From positions 65,837,744 through 65,901,743 of the forward strand of contig OX393550.1 of the NCBI GenBank assembly GCA_947650365.1: 64,000 nucleotides of DNA, read 5' to 3'. How positions within the stretch are numbered: the first letter of the stretch is position 1; each line of letters starts with the position of its first letter. Of the stretch, positions 63,016-64,000 are shown piece by piece. The notes under the pieces are model-generated. The model did not search any database and was not told where the DNA came from. It saw only the letters and a list, made by a program, of their open reading frames with translations. This DNA is from Chamaelirium japonicum (taxonomy: Eukaryota > Streptophyta > Magnoliopsida > Liliales > Melanthiaceae). The translations under genes and the position numbers were made by a program.

Positions 63016-64000
63016 GAGGCCCATGAAAATGAGCCAGGTGCAGTTGCAGGTTCCTAAGCAGAATGGTCCGGCGAATCCCAAAGGAAAATGTTTCCGATAC
63101 GGCAAGAAGGGGCACTGGAAGGGCGACTCCCGTGCGGCTCCCAAGAAGGCTGAGACAGGTATATCTCAAATCCACATAGTGGAATCCCTTGTAACATCTA
63201 GTTGTTCTCCAGTTTCATGGATTATGGATTCTGGTTCCACTAACCATGCTTGCAATAATTTGCAGGGGTTCAAGGAGACAAGAAAACTGGGTGATGGGGA
63301 GATGATCCTAAGCATGGAAACTGAGGCCGTGGGAGAGGCTGAAGTAGTTGGAGATATCGTCTTGCAGTTTCTTGATGGAAAAAGTTTATTACTTAGAGAC
63401 ATACTTTATGTACCGTCCTTGAGACGAAACTTAATTTCTGTTTTCTTATTGAATAATGAAGGTTTTCCGGTTTTATTTGATGCTTCTGGTGTGTCAATTA
63501 AATTGAATGGTTCCTTTGTTTGTAAGGGAAAGACACAGAATGGTCTCTATGTAATTAACTTCAATCATAAACAGGATAACATAACTGAAGCATGTGTGGT
63601 TAATTCATCTAAAAGAAAAAATCCCTCAGATAACCCAACACTCCTTTGGCATCTAAGGCTTGGACACATAGCCTCAGACATGATTCACAGGTTGGTTAAG
63701 GTAGGACTTTTAAGTCCAGATGTTTCAGAAAGCCTACCGACGTGTGAGTCTTGCTTGGAAGGCAAGATGACTAAAAGATCTTTCCGAGCCAAAGGTAGCA
63801 GATCTAAGGAGGTATTAGAGTTGGTACACACTGATGTATGTGGGCCCATAAGTGTCCGTGCCATAGGAGGCTTCGAGTATTTCATCATCTTTACGGATTA
63901 TCACTCGAGGTTTGGATACATATACCTAATGCGGTGGAAGTCTGAATCCTTTGATAAGTTCAAAGAGTTCAGAGCTGAAGCAGAAAAGCAGACGGGTAAA
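63016..64000 (+). CDS. Copia-4 pol, 5' part (protease and integrase), open to the window edge
   Basis: The frame is open from just after the gag shift to 64000. Protease has WIMDSGSTNHACNN (about 63218) with the D-S-G triad. The integrase zinc domain reads LLWHLRLGHIASDMIHRL then C-ES-C (about 63645-63755). The core starts with VHTDVCGPISV (about 63825), FEYFIIFTDYHSRFGYIYLM and EKQTGK at the edge. RT and RNase H must lie beyond the window. The sequence is that of a common plant Copia type distinct from Copia-1, -2 and -3. Confidence 0.88.

Larger units (their letters stand above)
58437..64000 (+). mobile_element. Copia-4, 5' half of a Ty1/Copia element running off the window
   Basis: The LTR ends ATTCCAACA at 60386 and is followed by TTGGTATAAGAGC, close to the tRNA-iMet complement. 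The leader is 1.9 kb, then gag and pol start. The left LTR edge is uncertain: 58437 (TGTTGTAGC) is only a candidate, since no second LTR is available to compare. A TATA-like CCTATAAGAG at about 59829 fits a promoter within a long LTR. Confidence 0.8.

Overview
This is plant nuclear DNA. It holds one host gene with ten exons, a myo-inositol-3-phosphate synthase (MIPS), surrounded by nested LTR retrotransposons, foldback (MITE-like) elements and long microsatellites. GC-rich MIPS exons and MITEs close to the gene fit a monocot, but the species cannot be fixed from the window. I see no rRNA, tRNA, organelle or bacterial sequence.

Layout. 1-1103 and 7649-8100: degenerate tandem units of about 500 bp rich in CT and AC repeats. 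1104-7648: a decayed Copia element (Copia-1) inserted in a CT tract. 8907-30778: a Tat-lineage Gypsy element (Gypsy-host) with broken gag-pol, an antisense intron-containing gene (aORF) and a palindromic repeat array. A second member of the same lineage, in the opposite direction (Gypsy-nested, 15491-24726, target duplication ACCCT), sits inside its integrase region. Gypsy-nested keeps an intact gag and the aORF but has lost nearly all of pol. 31557-36801: a decayed minus-strand Copia (Copia-3) with 176-bp LTRs. 39200-42290: a chain of foldback elements separated by (TA)n tracts. 43261-48992: MIPS with its promoter, a MITE in the promoter and a 2.7-kb intron filled with CT repeats. 49471-56754: a young Copia (Copia-2) 478 bp downstream of the MIPS stop. 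56781-57124: a complete 344-bp TRIM. From about 58.4 kb to the right edge: the 5' half of a further Copia (Copia-4).

How parts relate. Copia-1 and Copia-2 are divergent relatives. In both, the segment directly after the 5' LTR does not match a tRNA 3' end; it is the reverse complement of a short segment inside the same element's LTR. The two segments have changed together between the elements, at matching positions. This suggests self-primed reverse transcription and is the observation I would follow up first. In the Gypsy pair, the aORF promoter lies next to arrays of palindromic TTGACC...GGTCAA (double W-box) motifs. Because the two Gypsy elements are inverted relatives, read-through transcripts could form long hairpins.

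All boundaries come from reading terminal repeats, target-site duplications, splice sites and frames by eye. No alignment or database search was run.
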